A DNA stretch of 34,787 nucleotides from a candidate division KSB1 bacterium (GTDB taxonomy: Bacteria; Zhuqueibacterota; Zhuqueibacteria; Zhuqueibacterales; Zhuqueibacteraceae), in NCBI GenBank assembly GCA_034506175.1, contig JAPDQB010000056.1, positions 1 through 34,787 on the forward strand, in the 5' to 3' direction. The first letter of the stretch is position 1, and every line of letters begins with the position of its first letter. Position numbers and translations under genes: made by a program. Shown here piece after piece: positions 1 through 7,807 of this stretch. Below the pieces are notes generated by a model that searched no databases, was not told where the DNA came from, and saw nothing but the letters and a program-made list of their open reading frames with translations.

Positions 1-69
1 GGCGTTTTGACGCGGAAAGTTTGACATGATATTTTTTCATACGCTTTCCTCTCAGAATCAGATGACCTT

Positions 70-97
70 TTGAGGAAAGATATGAAAAAATTATGAC
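70..97 (+). promoter_or_regulatory. possible sigma70-type promoter
   Basis: A TTGAGG hexamer (70-75) is followed after 16 nt by TATGAC (92-97). It lies 80 nt before the first gene in an AT-rich stretch with no reading frame of its own. Both hexamers are imperfect and other pairings are possible, such as TTGACA at 21-26, which lacks a good -10 partner. This is only a candidate. Confidence 0.25.
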
Positions 98-176
98 ATA
101 AACAAATTAAAGTAACAGTGCACTAGTGGCATACGAACGGTTTATTTTCAGAGGAATACTACAAGGAGAGAAGTCT

Positions 177-1211
177 ATGCCTCGCACACTGGTGACCGGC
201 GGCGCCGGTTTTCTCGGCTCGCATCTTTGCGACTATCTTTTGAAAAAAGGCCATGAAGTTATCGCCATGGACAATCTGTTGACCGGAAACATTGCCAACC
301 TCGAGCCGCTGCAAGGCGAGCGGTTCAAGTTCATCAAACACGATGTGACGAATTACATTTACGTGGCCGGAAAAATCGATTACGTGTTGCATTTTGCCTC
401 GCCGGCCAGTCCGGTGGATTATTTGCGCTGGCCGATTCATAGCCTGAAGGTCGGCGCGATGGGAACGCACAAGGCGCTTGGCTTGGCCAAAGAAAAAGGC
501 GCGACGTTTTTGCTGGCGTCGACTTCGGAAGTGTACGGCGATCCCCTGGTGCATCCGCAAAAAGAGGATTATTGGGGCAACGTCAATCCCATCGGCCCGC
601 GCAGTGTTTATGACGAAGCCAAGCGTTATGCCGAAGCCTTGACCATGGCGTATCATCGCACGTACGGCGTTAATACCAAAATCGTGCGGATTTTTAACAC
701 CTACGGACCGCGCATGCGGCCAAACGACGGCCGCGCGATTCCGGCTTTTGTGCCGCAAGCCCTGCGCCGGGAGCCGGTGACGATTTTCGGCGACGGCTCG
801 CAAACGCGCAGCTTTTGTTACGTGGACGATTTGATCGAAGGCATCTATCGTTTGCTGATGTCGGATGTTCACGAGCCGGTCAATATCGGCAATCCGCGCG
901 AGATCACCATCCGCGAGCTGGCGGAAAAAATCATTCAGTTGACCGGCAGCTCGAGCCCGATTGTTGAAAAGCCGCTGCCGGTTGACGATCCGAAAATTCG
1001 CCGTCCGGATATTTCGCGGGCGCGCGCGCTGCTCAATTGGGAGCCGCGCGTTCGTTTGGAAGACGGCTTGGCGAAAACCATAGCCTGGTTCATGAGTCAA
1101 GAAAAACCGCCGGCTCGTCTGGTCAAGGAACCGCCTCTGCCGGTTTGGAGACCGGCGCCGAAAATGCCCGCCGGGCATCGAATTTATGCACCTTTGCGGA
1201 TTGCGGCATAA
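177..1211 (+). CDS. UDP-glucuronate decarboxylase (SDR-type sugar nucleotide enzyme)
   Basis: This extended short-chain dehydrogenase of 344 residues most resembles UDP-glucuronic acid decarboxylases, which make UDP-xylose in the cytoplasm for surface polysaccharides. The NAD-binding TGGAGFLG motif is at residues 7-14. The 'HFASPASP' stretch near residue 72 and 'NPIGPRSVYDEAK' are typical of this subfamily; the latter contains the catalytic Tyr145 and Lys149 pair. An upstream GTG at 126 is in frame, but an AAGGAGAG ribosome-binding site at 163-170 sits 6 nt before the ATG at 177, so 177 is chosen. Related NAD-dependent epimerases are the alternative, but the decarboxylase motifs favour this reading. 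It converges on the next gene. A glycosyltransferase 9 and a Gfo/Idh/MocA enzyme nearby fit a polysaccharide theme, although they are on the other strand. Confidence 0.88.
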   Translation: MPRTLVTGGAGFLGSHLCDYLLKKGHEVIAMDNLLTGNIANLEPLQGERFKFIKHDVTNYIYVAGKIDYVLHFASPASPVDYLRWPIHSLKVGAMGTHKALGLAKEKGATFLLASTSEVYGDPLVHPQKEDYWGNVNPIGPRSVYDEAKRYAEALTMAYHRTYGVNTKIVRIFNTYGPRMRPNDGRAIPAFVPQALRREPVTIFGDGSQTRSFCYVDDLIEGIYRLLMSDVHEPVNIGNPREITIRELAEKIIQLTGSSSPIVEKPLPVDDPKIRRPDISRARALLNWEPRVRLEDGLAKTIAWFMSQEKPPARLVKEPPLPVWRPAPKMPAGHRIYAPLRIAA

Positions 1212-1231
1212 GCGTCGGCTGGATTCAATTG

Positions 1232-1272
1232 TTGACCGGTCGTTGAAATTTTCACTTTTCGCGGCCGGTCAA
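1232..1272. terminator. weak inverted repeat between convergent genes
   Basis: TTGACCGG (1232-1239) and CCGGTCAA (1265-1272) can pair across a 25-nt loop in the 62-nt gap between two convergent genes. There is no strong T-run, so a bidirectional terminator role is only a guess. Confidence 0.25.
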
Positions 1273-1273
1273 T

Positions 1274-1960
1274 TTAATACGGCGGCTCAGCCGGGCCGTC
1301 ATAACCACACAGTCCCAGCCGTGGTGAATTTACCAGAGGGATTGGCCCGCCATAATCGTCATGCTCATGCTCCTCAGCGTGTTGCTCACACAGTGTCCCC
1401 CAAACGTCTTCTTCGATCAGGCATTCCATGCACCATTTCGACGCCGGCTGTTTGCACTCGATACACTTGGATTCCGGCATCAGATTGCGCGCCATGAGGG
1501 CGATCGGACGGGCGGTGGTGGGTTTGCCTTCTCGCGCGCCAACGACTTTGACCTGGGTTACGGATTCAGTCCCGAAATCATAAATATGTGTGAGCTCGTT
1601 CTCGTAGGAGAAAACTTCGTCAACTTTTCGGCTCTGGGGAATTTCTTCCCCACTCCAACCCCCAACTGAAAATTGGCTCATGTGCCCGCAGCACTCCAGC
1701 CAAATGTGGCGCAGATAAGAGTCGAGGTCTTTCAAAGTTTTGGAACCGCGCATTTCCAAATCCAGCCAAAAGTCCGCGTCCGCTGTCGCGTCCTGCACGC
1801 GGAGATGATACAACGTTTCGACAGCGCCTTTCTTGCGTTCGGCTTGTTTGATGATCGCCTGGCGTTCGGAGCAAGCCGATAGGTGCTTGCTCACGCCGTT
1901 CTTGGCGATCTCTGCGCCGCAGTAGGCGCATTTTCCTTTTGATGGCTTGCGGCGAGGCAT
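1274..1960 (-). CDS. zinc-finger, pRiA4b ORF-3-like protein (internal start within the fused frame)
   Basis: The ATG complementary to 1958-1960 is preceded by GAAAGGAG with a 6-nt spacer (revcomp of about 1967-1974), a good Shine-Dalgarno site. It opens a 228-residue protein beginning MPRRKPSKGKCAYCG. It carries a C2HC-type finger (KCAYCG...HLSAC), a central region resembling pRiA4b ORF-3-family proteins ('LECCGHMSQF'), and a C-terminal Cys/His cluster (CIECK, WCMEC, LCEQH) that could bind a second zinc ion. This is most likely the true independent gene, with the upstream esterase running into it because its own stop is gone. The family's function is unknown, and the family assignment is from memory of the motif. 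Confidence 0.6.
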   Translation of the reverse strand: MPRRKPSKGKCAYCGAEIAKNGVSKHLSACSERQAIIKQAERKKGAVETLYHLRVQDATADADFWLDLEMRGSKTLKDLDSYLRHIWLECCGHMSQFSVGGWSGEEIPQSRKVDEVFSYENELTHIYDFGTESVTQVKVVGAREGKPTTARPIALMARNLMPESKCIECKQPASKWCMECLIEEDVWGTLCEQHAEEHEHDDYGGPIPLVNSPRLGLCGYDGPAEPPY

Positions 1961-3715
1961 GCTGGCTCCTTTCAGATTTTTGAAAAGACAATTCTGGTTT
2001 TCGTTCCGCACCGTGGGGAAGCTGACCGCGCCTGTTGCTTTCATTTTTTCGGCATCCGACGCCGGCAATCGCCAATTGTGATCAAAGCGGCCCTCGACGA
2101 TCACATTGTCCGCCGAACCTTTGAAGAGAAGATAATCTTTAAAATCCATCAACATGCCGGGCGGGCCGTACAAGGGCCGAAAGCCGCGGCGCAGCGGAGT
2201 TTGATTTGCGCTGGAAGCGGCACCGCCAACCGACCACCAGGGCAAGCCGGAATTGATCAGAAAATAATGTTTCCCAACGGGAAAAACATAGACCAATCCA
2301 TAACCTGCCGCGCCGGCGTTGAAATGCATGGGCAATTGCTCGCTGAATTGCGCGATCAGGCTGTTGGTTTCTTTCGTCCCAAACAAAACAATATTTGAAC
2401 TCTCCAGATCGCTCGGCCTCACCTCTTTGTCGGCCAACACGCGCGGGAACACCATCACGCGGCGGAGGAAGGGGCCGCGATCCACCGACCAGTTGGCTGC
2501 GTGATCGGCCTGCTCGCGCCGGGCCTGCAATTCATCGGGTGAGGGATTGTCTGCGGTGCCGTAAACATAGAGGTGACGGCCAGCAATGACTTCGCTGATC
2601 GGACCCTCCGCGCCCGGCCGCTTCGCATTCGCAGGCGCTTCATATTTCGCCGCCACCCATTTGCCCTCGCGTTTTGAAAGCGCCAGCAACGCCGTCACCT
2701 TTGCCGTAAGCTTCTTGCCGTCGATGACCACTTCGACCGGTCGAGTCGCGGTGAATTTCGGATGGCCGGCGAGATGCAACGTGAAGGCGCCGAGCCCGAA
2801 AGTTGAAATCTCGAGGCGATTCATGGCGGTGAACTTTGCGTCGATGCTCGCCAGCGTTCCCGGCGTAAGCTGATCGATATGAACCCAATAGGCGCGATCG
2901 TATTTGTACCTACTCGTTGCGAAGCGAACCCGATCGGGATGGCGATTTCGTTGAAACGGCGCAAACCAGGTGAAAATGAATCCATCCTGGTATGCATTTT
3001 CCCAACTGTTATGCCCGACTCCGGGATATTCCGTATACTCGACTTTGGTCTCCAGTTCTTTGAGCCGCTTGACCCATTCACGAACGCCGCTGGGAGCGAC
3101 GACCGGATCGGCATCGCCGTGAAAGAGGTGCAACGGATAATTGAGCGCGTTTGGCGCCAGTTCCGCCGTGCCATCGGGTGGAGCCGGACACACCGGAGCG
3201 AGCGCGGCCCACAGGTCGGGCCGGCTCAAGCCCAGCCACAATGTGCCGCCGCCGCCCATCGACAAGCCGGTGAGGTACACGCGATCTTCATCGATGGGGA
3301 AACGCCTCTTCACGTCGGCAAGCATGTCGTACACATCTTTCTCTGCGATGCCCTGATAACCCATGGTGCCGCGAGCATAAGGTGAAGCGACGATGTAGTC
3401 CACTTCTTTCCAGTCGGGAAAATATCGCGTGGCTTCCACATCGGTTTCTCCCGGCAGGTTGCTCTTGCCGAAAACGCGGCGCAGAGCCAGACGATGATTC
3501 GAGCCGGCGCCGTGCAGCATGATAACGAGAGGATACTTCCTGTCCGGATTGAAATTTTTGGGCAAATACAAACCGTACGGTTGTTCCGTGTCATCGACGT
3601 CGGAGAAGAACGTGACGACTTGCGGCCCGGGCGTGAAGGTTTGGCCAAACGAGGCGCTCCTGATCGCGAACAGGAGGATGATCACAACATGAATACCTTT
3701 ACACAGACGAGTCAT
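1274..3715 (-). CDS. secreted alpha/beta-hydrolase esterase fused in frame to a zinc-finger / pRiA4b ORF-3-like protein
   Basis: The 813-residue frame starts with a signal peptide (hydrophobic residues about 9-24). The alpha/beta hydrolase of the esterase/PHB-depolymerase kind follows: 'MLHGAGSN' at about 66-73, nucleophile Ser152 in GLSMGG, Asp201 or Asp203 in HGDADP and His235 in GVGHN. The middle part (about 250-570) is not recognised. From residue 586 the protein changes character: a CxxC...HxxxC zinc finger, then an 'IWLECCGHMSQF' block like plasmid pRiA4b ORF-3 proteins, and a second Cys/His-rich knuckle near the end. A cytoplasmic-looking zinc domain on an exported esterase makes little sense. 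An internal ribosome-binding site and ATG sit exactly at the joint (see the entry at 1274-1960). The fusion is therefore probably a lost stop codon or deletion between two genes. Confidence 0.75.
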   Translation of the reverse strand: MTRLCKGIHVVIILLFAIRSASFGQTFTPGPQVVTFFSDVDDTEQPYGLYLPKNFNPDRKYPLVIMLHGAGSNHRLALRRVFGKSNLPGETDVEATRYFPDWKEVDYIVASPYARGTMGYQGIAEKDVYDMLADVKRRFPIDEDRVYLTGLSMGGGGTLWLGLSRPDLWAALAPVCPAPPDGTAELAPNALNYPLHLFHGDADPVVAPSGVREWVKRLKELETKVEYTEYPGVGHNSWENAYQDGFIFTWFAPFQRNRHPDRVRFATSRYKYDRAYWVHIDQLTPGTLASIDAKFTAMNRLEISTFGLGAFTLHLAGHPKFTATRPVEVVIDGKKLTAKVTALLALSKREGKWVAAKYEAPANAKRPGAEGPISEVIAGRHLYVYGTADNPSPDELQARREQADHAANWSVDRGPFLRRVMVFPRVLADKEVRPSDLESSNIVLFGTKETNSLIAQFSEQLPMHFNAGAAGYGLVYVFPVGKHYFLINSGLPWWSVGGAASSANQTPLRRGFRPLYGPPGMLMDFKDYLLFKGSADNVIVEGRFDHNWRLPASDAEKMKATGAVSFPTVRNENQNCLFKNLKGASMPRRKPSKGKCAYCGAEIAKNGVSKHLSACSERQAIIKQAERKKGAVETLYHLRVQDATADADFWLDLEMRGSKTLKDLDSYLRHIWLECCGHMSQFSVGGWSGEEIPQSRKVDEVFSYENELTHIYDFGTESVTQVKVVGAREGKPTTARPIALMARNLMPESKCIECKQPASKWCMECLIEEDVWGTLCEQHAEEHEHDDYGGPIPLVNSPRLGLCGYDGPAEPPY

Positions 3716-3752
3716 GCTGATACTCTCTCATTCTCACCGATGAAATAAAGCG

Positions 3753-3798
3753 GCAACATGAATGTGGCGTGACAAACGTGGCGCAACATTCATGTTGC
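3753..3798. repeat. 13-bp perfect inverted repeat in the spacer upstream of the esterase
   Basis: GCAACATGAATGT (3753-3765) and ACATTCATGTTGC (3786-3798) are perfect inverted arms around a 20-nt loop. The element lies in the 115-nt gap between the MFS carrier stop and the esterase start. There is no T-run after the stem in the direction of transcription. It resembles the other hairpin repeats in spacers of this window more than a terminator. Confidence 0.7.
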
Positions 3799-3830
3799 AC
3801 TTTTGCTTTTCACGAACGGGCAAAGCAATA

Positions 3831-5045
3831 TCACGCTTTTTGCTCGGCGGAAGTATTTTTGAACGTCAACGTGAAGAACAGGGAGATCGCCGCCGCGAAG
3901 GCGCAGGGCACCCACCAGATTTTCCCCCAATGCTTTACGCCCTCGGAAGTAAACGCATCGACAATGTTGCCGGAGAGAATCGAACCCAGTCCGATGCCGA
4001 CGCCATAGGTGATCAACGCGATAAAACCCTGGGCGCTGGCGCGGACGTCCTTCGGCGCCTTTTGGTCAACGTAAATTTGGCCGGTGACAAAGAAGAAATC
4101 GTAGCAGACGCCGTGCAGCAAAATGCCGAGGTAGAGCATCCAAACCAAAGCGCCGGTATCGCCGGTGGCAAAAAGCGCGTAACGAACCACCCACGCCAAC
4201 ATGCCGACCAGCAGCATTTTTTTCACGCCGAGCCGGACGAAAAACCACGGCATGAGAACCATAAAAATGACTTCCGACATTTGCCCCATGGTTTGTTTGC
4301 CCGCCACGCCGGTCATGCCCAGCTCGTTCAAAAACAAGTTGGTGAAATTGTAATAGAACGCCAGCGGAATGGAGATGAGCAGCGAGCAAAGCACGAAGAT
4401 GAAAAAGTTGCGTTCTCTGAGCAGGCGCAGCGCTTTGAGACCGAGGACTTCCCCAATTGTCACCTCTTTGCCGACGTTCTGCGGCGGCGTGTTCGGCAGC
4501 GTGAAGGAGTACAATCCCATCACGATGGACGCGATGGCCGCCATTTTCATCGGCACCGCGCTTTTTTCAACATCGGCAAAGAGGTCGGAAAGAACGAACG
4601 TGATCACCAAACCGGCGACGATCCAGCCGATGGTACCCCACACCCGCACTTTGGGGAATTGCTTGTCCGGACTTTCCATTTGGTAAAATGAAACGGCGTT
4701 GACCAAAGCGAGGGTCGGCATGTAGGAGAGATTATACAGCAGCAAGCCGCCGATCAACGCACCAACGGTGGTGATGTCGGACGACAGATACATGAGAAAG
4801 CCGCCGACCAAATGCAAAACTCCCAGCACCTTTTGCGAGGCAAAGAACCGGTCGGCGATCATTCCGACAAAGAACGGCGACACGATTGCCGCGATGTTGT
4901 TCATCAAATAGGTGTAGCCGATTTGACTGCCGGTAAATCCAATGTGCCCCAGATGCGTGCCCAACGTGACGAACCAGGCGCCCCAGATAAAAAATTGCAG
5001 AAACATCATCACGCTGAGCTGCGCGTAGGTTTTGGTGTTCATCAT
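3831..5045 (-). CDS. MFS transporter, nucleoside:H+ symporter-like
   Basis: This is an inner-membrane carrier of 404 residues with about twelve hydrophobic helices in two halves, and a polar loop with 'TIGEVLGLKALRLL' between them. The start 'TYAQLSVMMFLQFFIWGAW', the 'YLMNNIAAIVSPFFVGMIADRFF' region, 'LYNLSYMPTLALVNAV' and 'FPKVRVWGTIGWI' are characteristic of the nucleoside:H+ symporter (NupG/XapB-like) branch of the MFS. An earlier in-frame ATG exists at 5087, but a strong AAGGAGG (revcomp of 5053-5059) precedes the tandem ATG ATG at 5045/5042 by 7 nt, so 5045 is preferred. Its place between an M61 peptidase and an esterase gives no clear substrate; nucleosides or sugars are both possible. 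Confidence 0.8.
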   Translation of the reverse strand: MMNTKTYAQLSVMMFLQFFIWGAWFVTLGTHLGHIGFTGSQIGYTYLMNNIAAIVSPFFVGMIADRFFASQKVLGVLHLVGGFLMYLSSDITTVGALIGGLLLYNLSYMPTLALVNAVSFYQMESPDKQFPKVRVWGTIGWIVAGLVITFVLSDLFADVEKSAVPMKMAAIASIVMGLYSFTLPNTPPQNVGKEVTIGEVLGLKALRLLRERNFFIFVLCSLLISIPLAFYYNFTNLFLNELGMTGVAGKQTMGQMSEVIFMVLMPWFFVRLGVKKMLLVGMLAWVVRYALFATGDTGALVWMLYLGILLHGVCYDFFFVTGQIYVDQKAPKDVRASAQGFIALITYGVGIGLGSILSGNIVDAFTSEGVKHWGKIWWVPCAFAAAISLFFTLTFKNTSAEQKA

Positions 5046-5119
5046 ACTCCTTCCTCCTTCGGTTGTTTTGATTTTAGTGAGTTGCAAAAATCATTTTGCC
5101 ATCAAATAATTCCGCCAAG

Positions 5120-6946
5120 TCAATTTCCCGTTTTTTCCTCCGGCCATTCGGCGTTCAGCCACGAACTGTAAATCATTTTCTGCAGTGAATTCGGCTCTTT
5201 GACGCGCTGCACTTGATACTCCGGCGCCGGCGCTTGCAGCGTCACTTCAAAATGTCGCAATTGATCGTCGCGAAAAACCGTGAGGGTCACATTGTCGCCC
5301 GGCTTGTAATCTTTCAGGCGTTCATTCAGGTCATTGCTGCGGACGCGCTTGCCGTTCAACGCCAAAAGCTCGTCGTTATAATCCAGGCCGGCGGCATACG
5401 CAGCGGAACCGGCGATCACGCGCCGAACCATCGTGCGCTCGCCGGTTTGCGCCGTGACGAGGCCCAAATCCGGCGCAGCGTTGTCGCGTTTTTTTTCGCT
5501 CACTTCCAAGCCGGCGTACGCGAGAAATTTGGCAAAATCGATTTCCTTTTTTCCATAAAGATAATCGGCAAAAAATTCCGCGAAGGAGCTGCCGGTCAAT
5601 TCCTCCGCGATTTTCTGCACCTCGGCGTTGGTGTAGCCTTTTTTGCCGAGCGGAAATCTTTTGTAGAGCGCGCGCATGGCGTCGTCGAGCGAGGCGCGGT
5701 TTTCGGAGCGCTGGCGAATTTCGAGATCGAGCAGCAAGCTGAACTCCGCGCCTTTATCGTAATAATCGACTTCGGCGTTGTACGAATTTGGCGAATTTTT
5801 CCAAAGCTTGATCCAGGCGTCAAAACTCGATTCGGCCAAAGACTGCACGCGGCGTCCGGGGCGCGCATAAGCGTTGCGAATCATCGTCGCCAACGATTCG
5901 AGCGTCCGCTCGACTGAATTGAAATCCGCCCGCCGCGTCAGGATCATCGTGTAGTAATCGGTGCCGCCTTCGGCCAGCCACAACTCTTCGGTGTAATTTT
6001 CCTTGGTGAAATCATACGGATGAATGCCGGCGGGCCGCAGTTGCTTGACGTTCCAGGTGTGAAAAAACTCGTGCATCGCCAGGCCGATGAAACCGCGATA
6101 ACTCGCCGCCTCGCGAAAAATATAAGGCCGCACCCCCATGATGGTCGAGTTGATATGCTCGGTGCCGCCGCCGCCCGCCGGTGTGCAATGCAGCATGAAG
6201 GTGTAATGCTCATACGGCAGCTCACCCCAAAACTCTTTGCAGGTTTTGACGATTTTTTTGAGATCTTCAATGAGCTTCGACGCTTCCCAATTGCCCTCGC
6301 CAAAAATCATCAAGCGATGCGGCTTGCCCCCGGCTTCGAAATCAAAATCCTTGTGCGTGCCGATCTCCAGCGGGCAATCGGCGAGATAATCATAATTCGG
6401 CGCGCGAAAGAGATTTTTCTGTCCGGCCACCGCCTCGAGGCCGGTGGTCACATGCCAATCGCCGAACGGAATGACTTTTAGCGTCAGCGGCAGCCGGCGA
6501 AATTTTTCGACGTACATGAAAACCGCGCTGCCGTCGACGAAGCCGTGGCGATCATTGAGGCCGCGCGTGCGCAGCTCGAACTCGTTGGCAAAAACTTTGT
6601 AGCGCACCGTCACTTTGGCACTGCCGTTATTTTCCACGCGCCAGGTTGATTTGTCGATCTTGCGCCAAGACAATGCCGCGCCATTGGCCTCGGCCGCAAA
6701 CTCTTGCACGCCGCCGGCAAAATCGAAAATCACGTAACGGCCGGAGCGCCACACCGGCATGATGAACTCAATTGATTTTTCATTTTTGTTCAAGCCCTCA
6801 ATGGTGATTTCAACTTCAAACAAATGCGTATGCGGCTGGCTCATGCCGAGCTGGTAACGCACGGCGGGATTTTGCGCCTGGCCGGCGCCGGCTGCGGATA
6901 AAATTGTGGCTGCGATGATCATGCCATTCCGGAGTCGAGGTTTCAT
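5120..6946 (-). CDS. M61 family glycyl-aminopeptidase-like metallopeptidase with PDZ domain
   Basis: This 608-residue exported zinc peptidase has a signal peptide (residues 1-24, ending AGQA). The N-terminal beta-rich domain of M61 covers about 30-200. The substrate-loop GGGGTEH is at 258-264, the zinc motif HEFFH at 292-296 with the family-typical 'TWNVKQLRP' after it, and the third ligand Glu326 in 'LAEGGTDYY'. A PDZ domain follows at about 490-580 ('RVIAGSAAYAAGLDYNDELLAL'). Length and order match the M61 family, whose known member releases N-terminal Gly/Ala. Its ATG overlaps the stop of the DUF1080 gene as ATGA, which suggests translational coupling. It acts in the periplasm or at the surface. 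Confidence 0.9.
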   Translation of the reverse strand: MKPRLRNGMIIAATILSAAGAGQAQNPAVRYQLGMSQPHTHLFEVEITIEGLNKNEKSIEFIMPVWRSGRYVIFDFAGGVQEFAAEANGAALSWRKIDKSTWRVENNGSAKVTVRYKVFANEFELRTRGLNDRHGFVDGSAVFMYVEKFRRLPLTLKVIPFGDWHVTTGLEAVAGQKNLFRAPNYDYLADCPLEIGTHKDFDFEAGGKPHRLMIFGEGNWEASKLIEDLKKIVKTCKEFWGELPYEHYTFMLHCTPAGGGGTEHINSTIMGVRPYIFREAASYRGFIGLAMHEFFHTWNVKQLRPAGIHPYDFTKENYTEELWLAEGGTDYYTMILTRRADFNSVERTLESLATMIRNAYARPGRRVQSLAESSFDAWIKLWKNSPNSYNAEVDYYDKGAEFSLLLDLEIRQRSENRASLDDAMRALYKRFPLGKKGYTNAEVQKIAEELTGSSFAEFFADYLYGKKEIDFAKFLAYAGLEVSEKKRDNAAPDLGLVTAQTGERTMVRRVIAGSAAYAAGLDYNDELLALNGKRVRSNDLNERLKDYKPGDNVTLTVFRDDQLRHFEVTLQAPAPEYQVQRVKEPNSLQKMIYSSWLNAEWPEEKTGN

Positions 6947-7719
6947 TCGTTTCCTTTCAATATCAGAATTTCCACCTTCCGAAACTCGATCGGATGGCTT
7001 TCAGCCTGCAGGGCGATGTAGCCTTCGCGCAGCCTCTTTTCGCCGGTGAGGATCAGCTTCTGCGCATCGGGATCGCCGTCGTCGAGTTGTGGCTTCTCGT
7101 ATTCCAATACGAGTTTGCCGTTGACGAGATGTTTAATCGTCGAATCGCCGCGCACTTCGACTTCCATCGTCACCCATTGATCGCCGTGAAAAGTTTCTGA
7201 GCGCGAGTTGATGCAGTGCTGGGTAATCAGCCGGCCATTCATCACCACATGCGTACCGGGCGTGCAGAGATTGCCGGTTGGGCGCTCATCCTTGCCGTTG
7301 CCGCCGAGAAACTGCGCCTCAATCGAAACCGGGAAACTCTGCTCCGTCGTCATGCTCTCCGGCGACTGGCAGTGCAGCATCACGCCGCTGTTGCGAAACG
7401 CCCAATCCGGGCCTTCGGGACACTGCTCGCCGACAAATCGATACTCAATGCGCAAGCGATAGTGCGAGAGCTTGTCCTTGTAAAAAAGATGTCCGAATTT
7501 TCCGTCAAACTTTTCATACTGATCGTAAGACACCTTCAGCACGCCATTTTCGACACGGAAAGTGTTGCCGAAGTTTTCATTCAATTCATATCCCGCAATC
7601 TTGACTTTCCAGCCGTCGAGGTTCTTGCCGTTGAAAAGGCTGATCCAGGTATTGTCTTGCTTCACCACGCAGGAAAAATTTAAAAGAAGAATTAAAATGG
7701 TCAACAGAAAGCATCGCAT
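6943..7719 (-). CDS. DUF1080 (3-keto-disaccharide hydrolase-like) lipoprotein
   Basis: This 258-residue protein has a lipoprotein signal (hydrophobic run then LNFSC, lipid-anchored Cys17). The body begins 'WISLFNGKNLDGWKV', the hallmark of the DUF1080/PF06439 jelly-roll family, which is related to concanavalin-type glycoside-binding folds. Some members hydrolyse 3-keto-glycosides. Other family blocks are visible: 'FRVENGVLKV', 'NSGVMLHCQSPES', 'IEAQFLGG', 'HVVNG/VMNGRLI' and the final 'GYIALQAESHPIEFRKVEIL'. The gene precedes the M61 peptidase with a 4-nt overlap and follows a Gfo/Idh/MocA oxidoreductase. In this family's usual setting such oxidoreductases make 3-keto-sugars, so the neighbour may supply its substrate (inference). 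Confidence 0.88.
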   Translation of the reverse strand: MRCFLLTILILLLNFSCVVKQDNTWISLFNGKNLDGWKVKIAGYELNENFGNTFRVENGVLKVSYDQYEKFDGKFGHLFYKDKLSHYRLRIEYRFVGEQCPEGPDWAFRNSGVMLHCQSPESMTTEQSFPVSIEAQFLGGNGKDERPTGNLCTPGTHVVMNGRLITQHCINSRSETFHGDQWVTMEVEVRGDSTIKHLVNGKLVLEYEKPQLDDGDPDAQKLILTGEKRLREGYIALQAESHPIEFRKVEILILKGNE

Positions 7720-7754
7720 GAAAAATTTTCCTTTCGTCAGTGGTCATCTTGGTT

Positions 7755-7797
7755 ATGCGTAAAGCGTAATGCGTATTTTTTGCGTTTCACGCCTTAC
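7755..7797. repeat. word-type hairpin repeat (gcgtaa words)
   Basis: The words gcgtaaa, gcgtaat and gcgta are followed by tgcgtttcacgccttac, giving an imperfect hairpin. It fills the 88-nt gap between the Gfo/Idh/MocA stop and the DUF1080 start. It belongs to the low-complexity near-tandem repeats described in the findings. Confidence 0.65.
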
Positions 7798-7807
7798 CTC
7801 TTGGGTT

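Noticed and set aside
3762..4691. Plus-strand open frame of 309 codons opposite the MFS carrier
   Set aside because: The His/Asp/Gln-rich product is typical antisense translation of a hydrophobic membrane protein.
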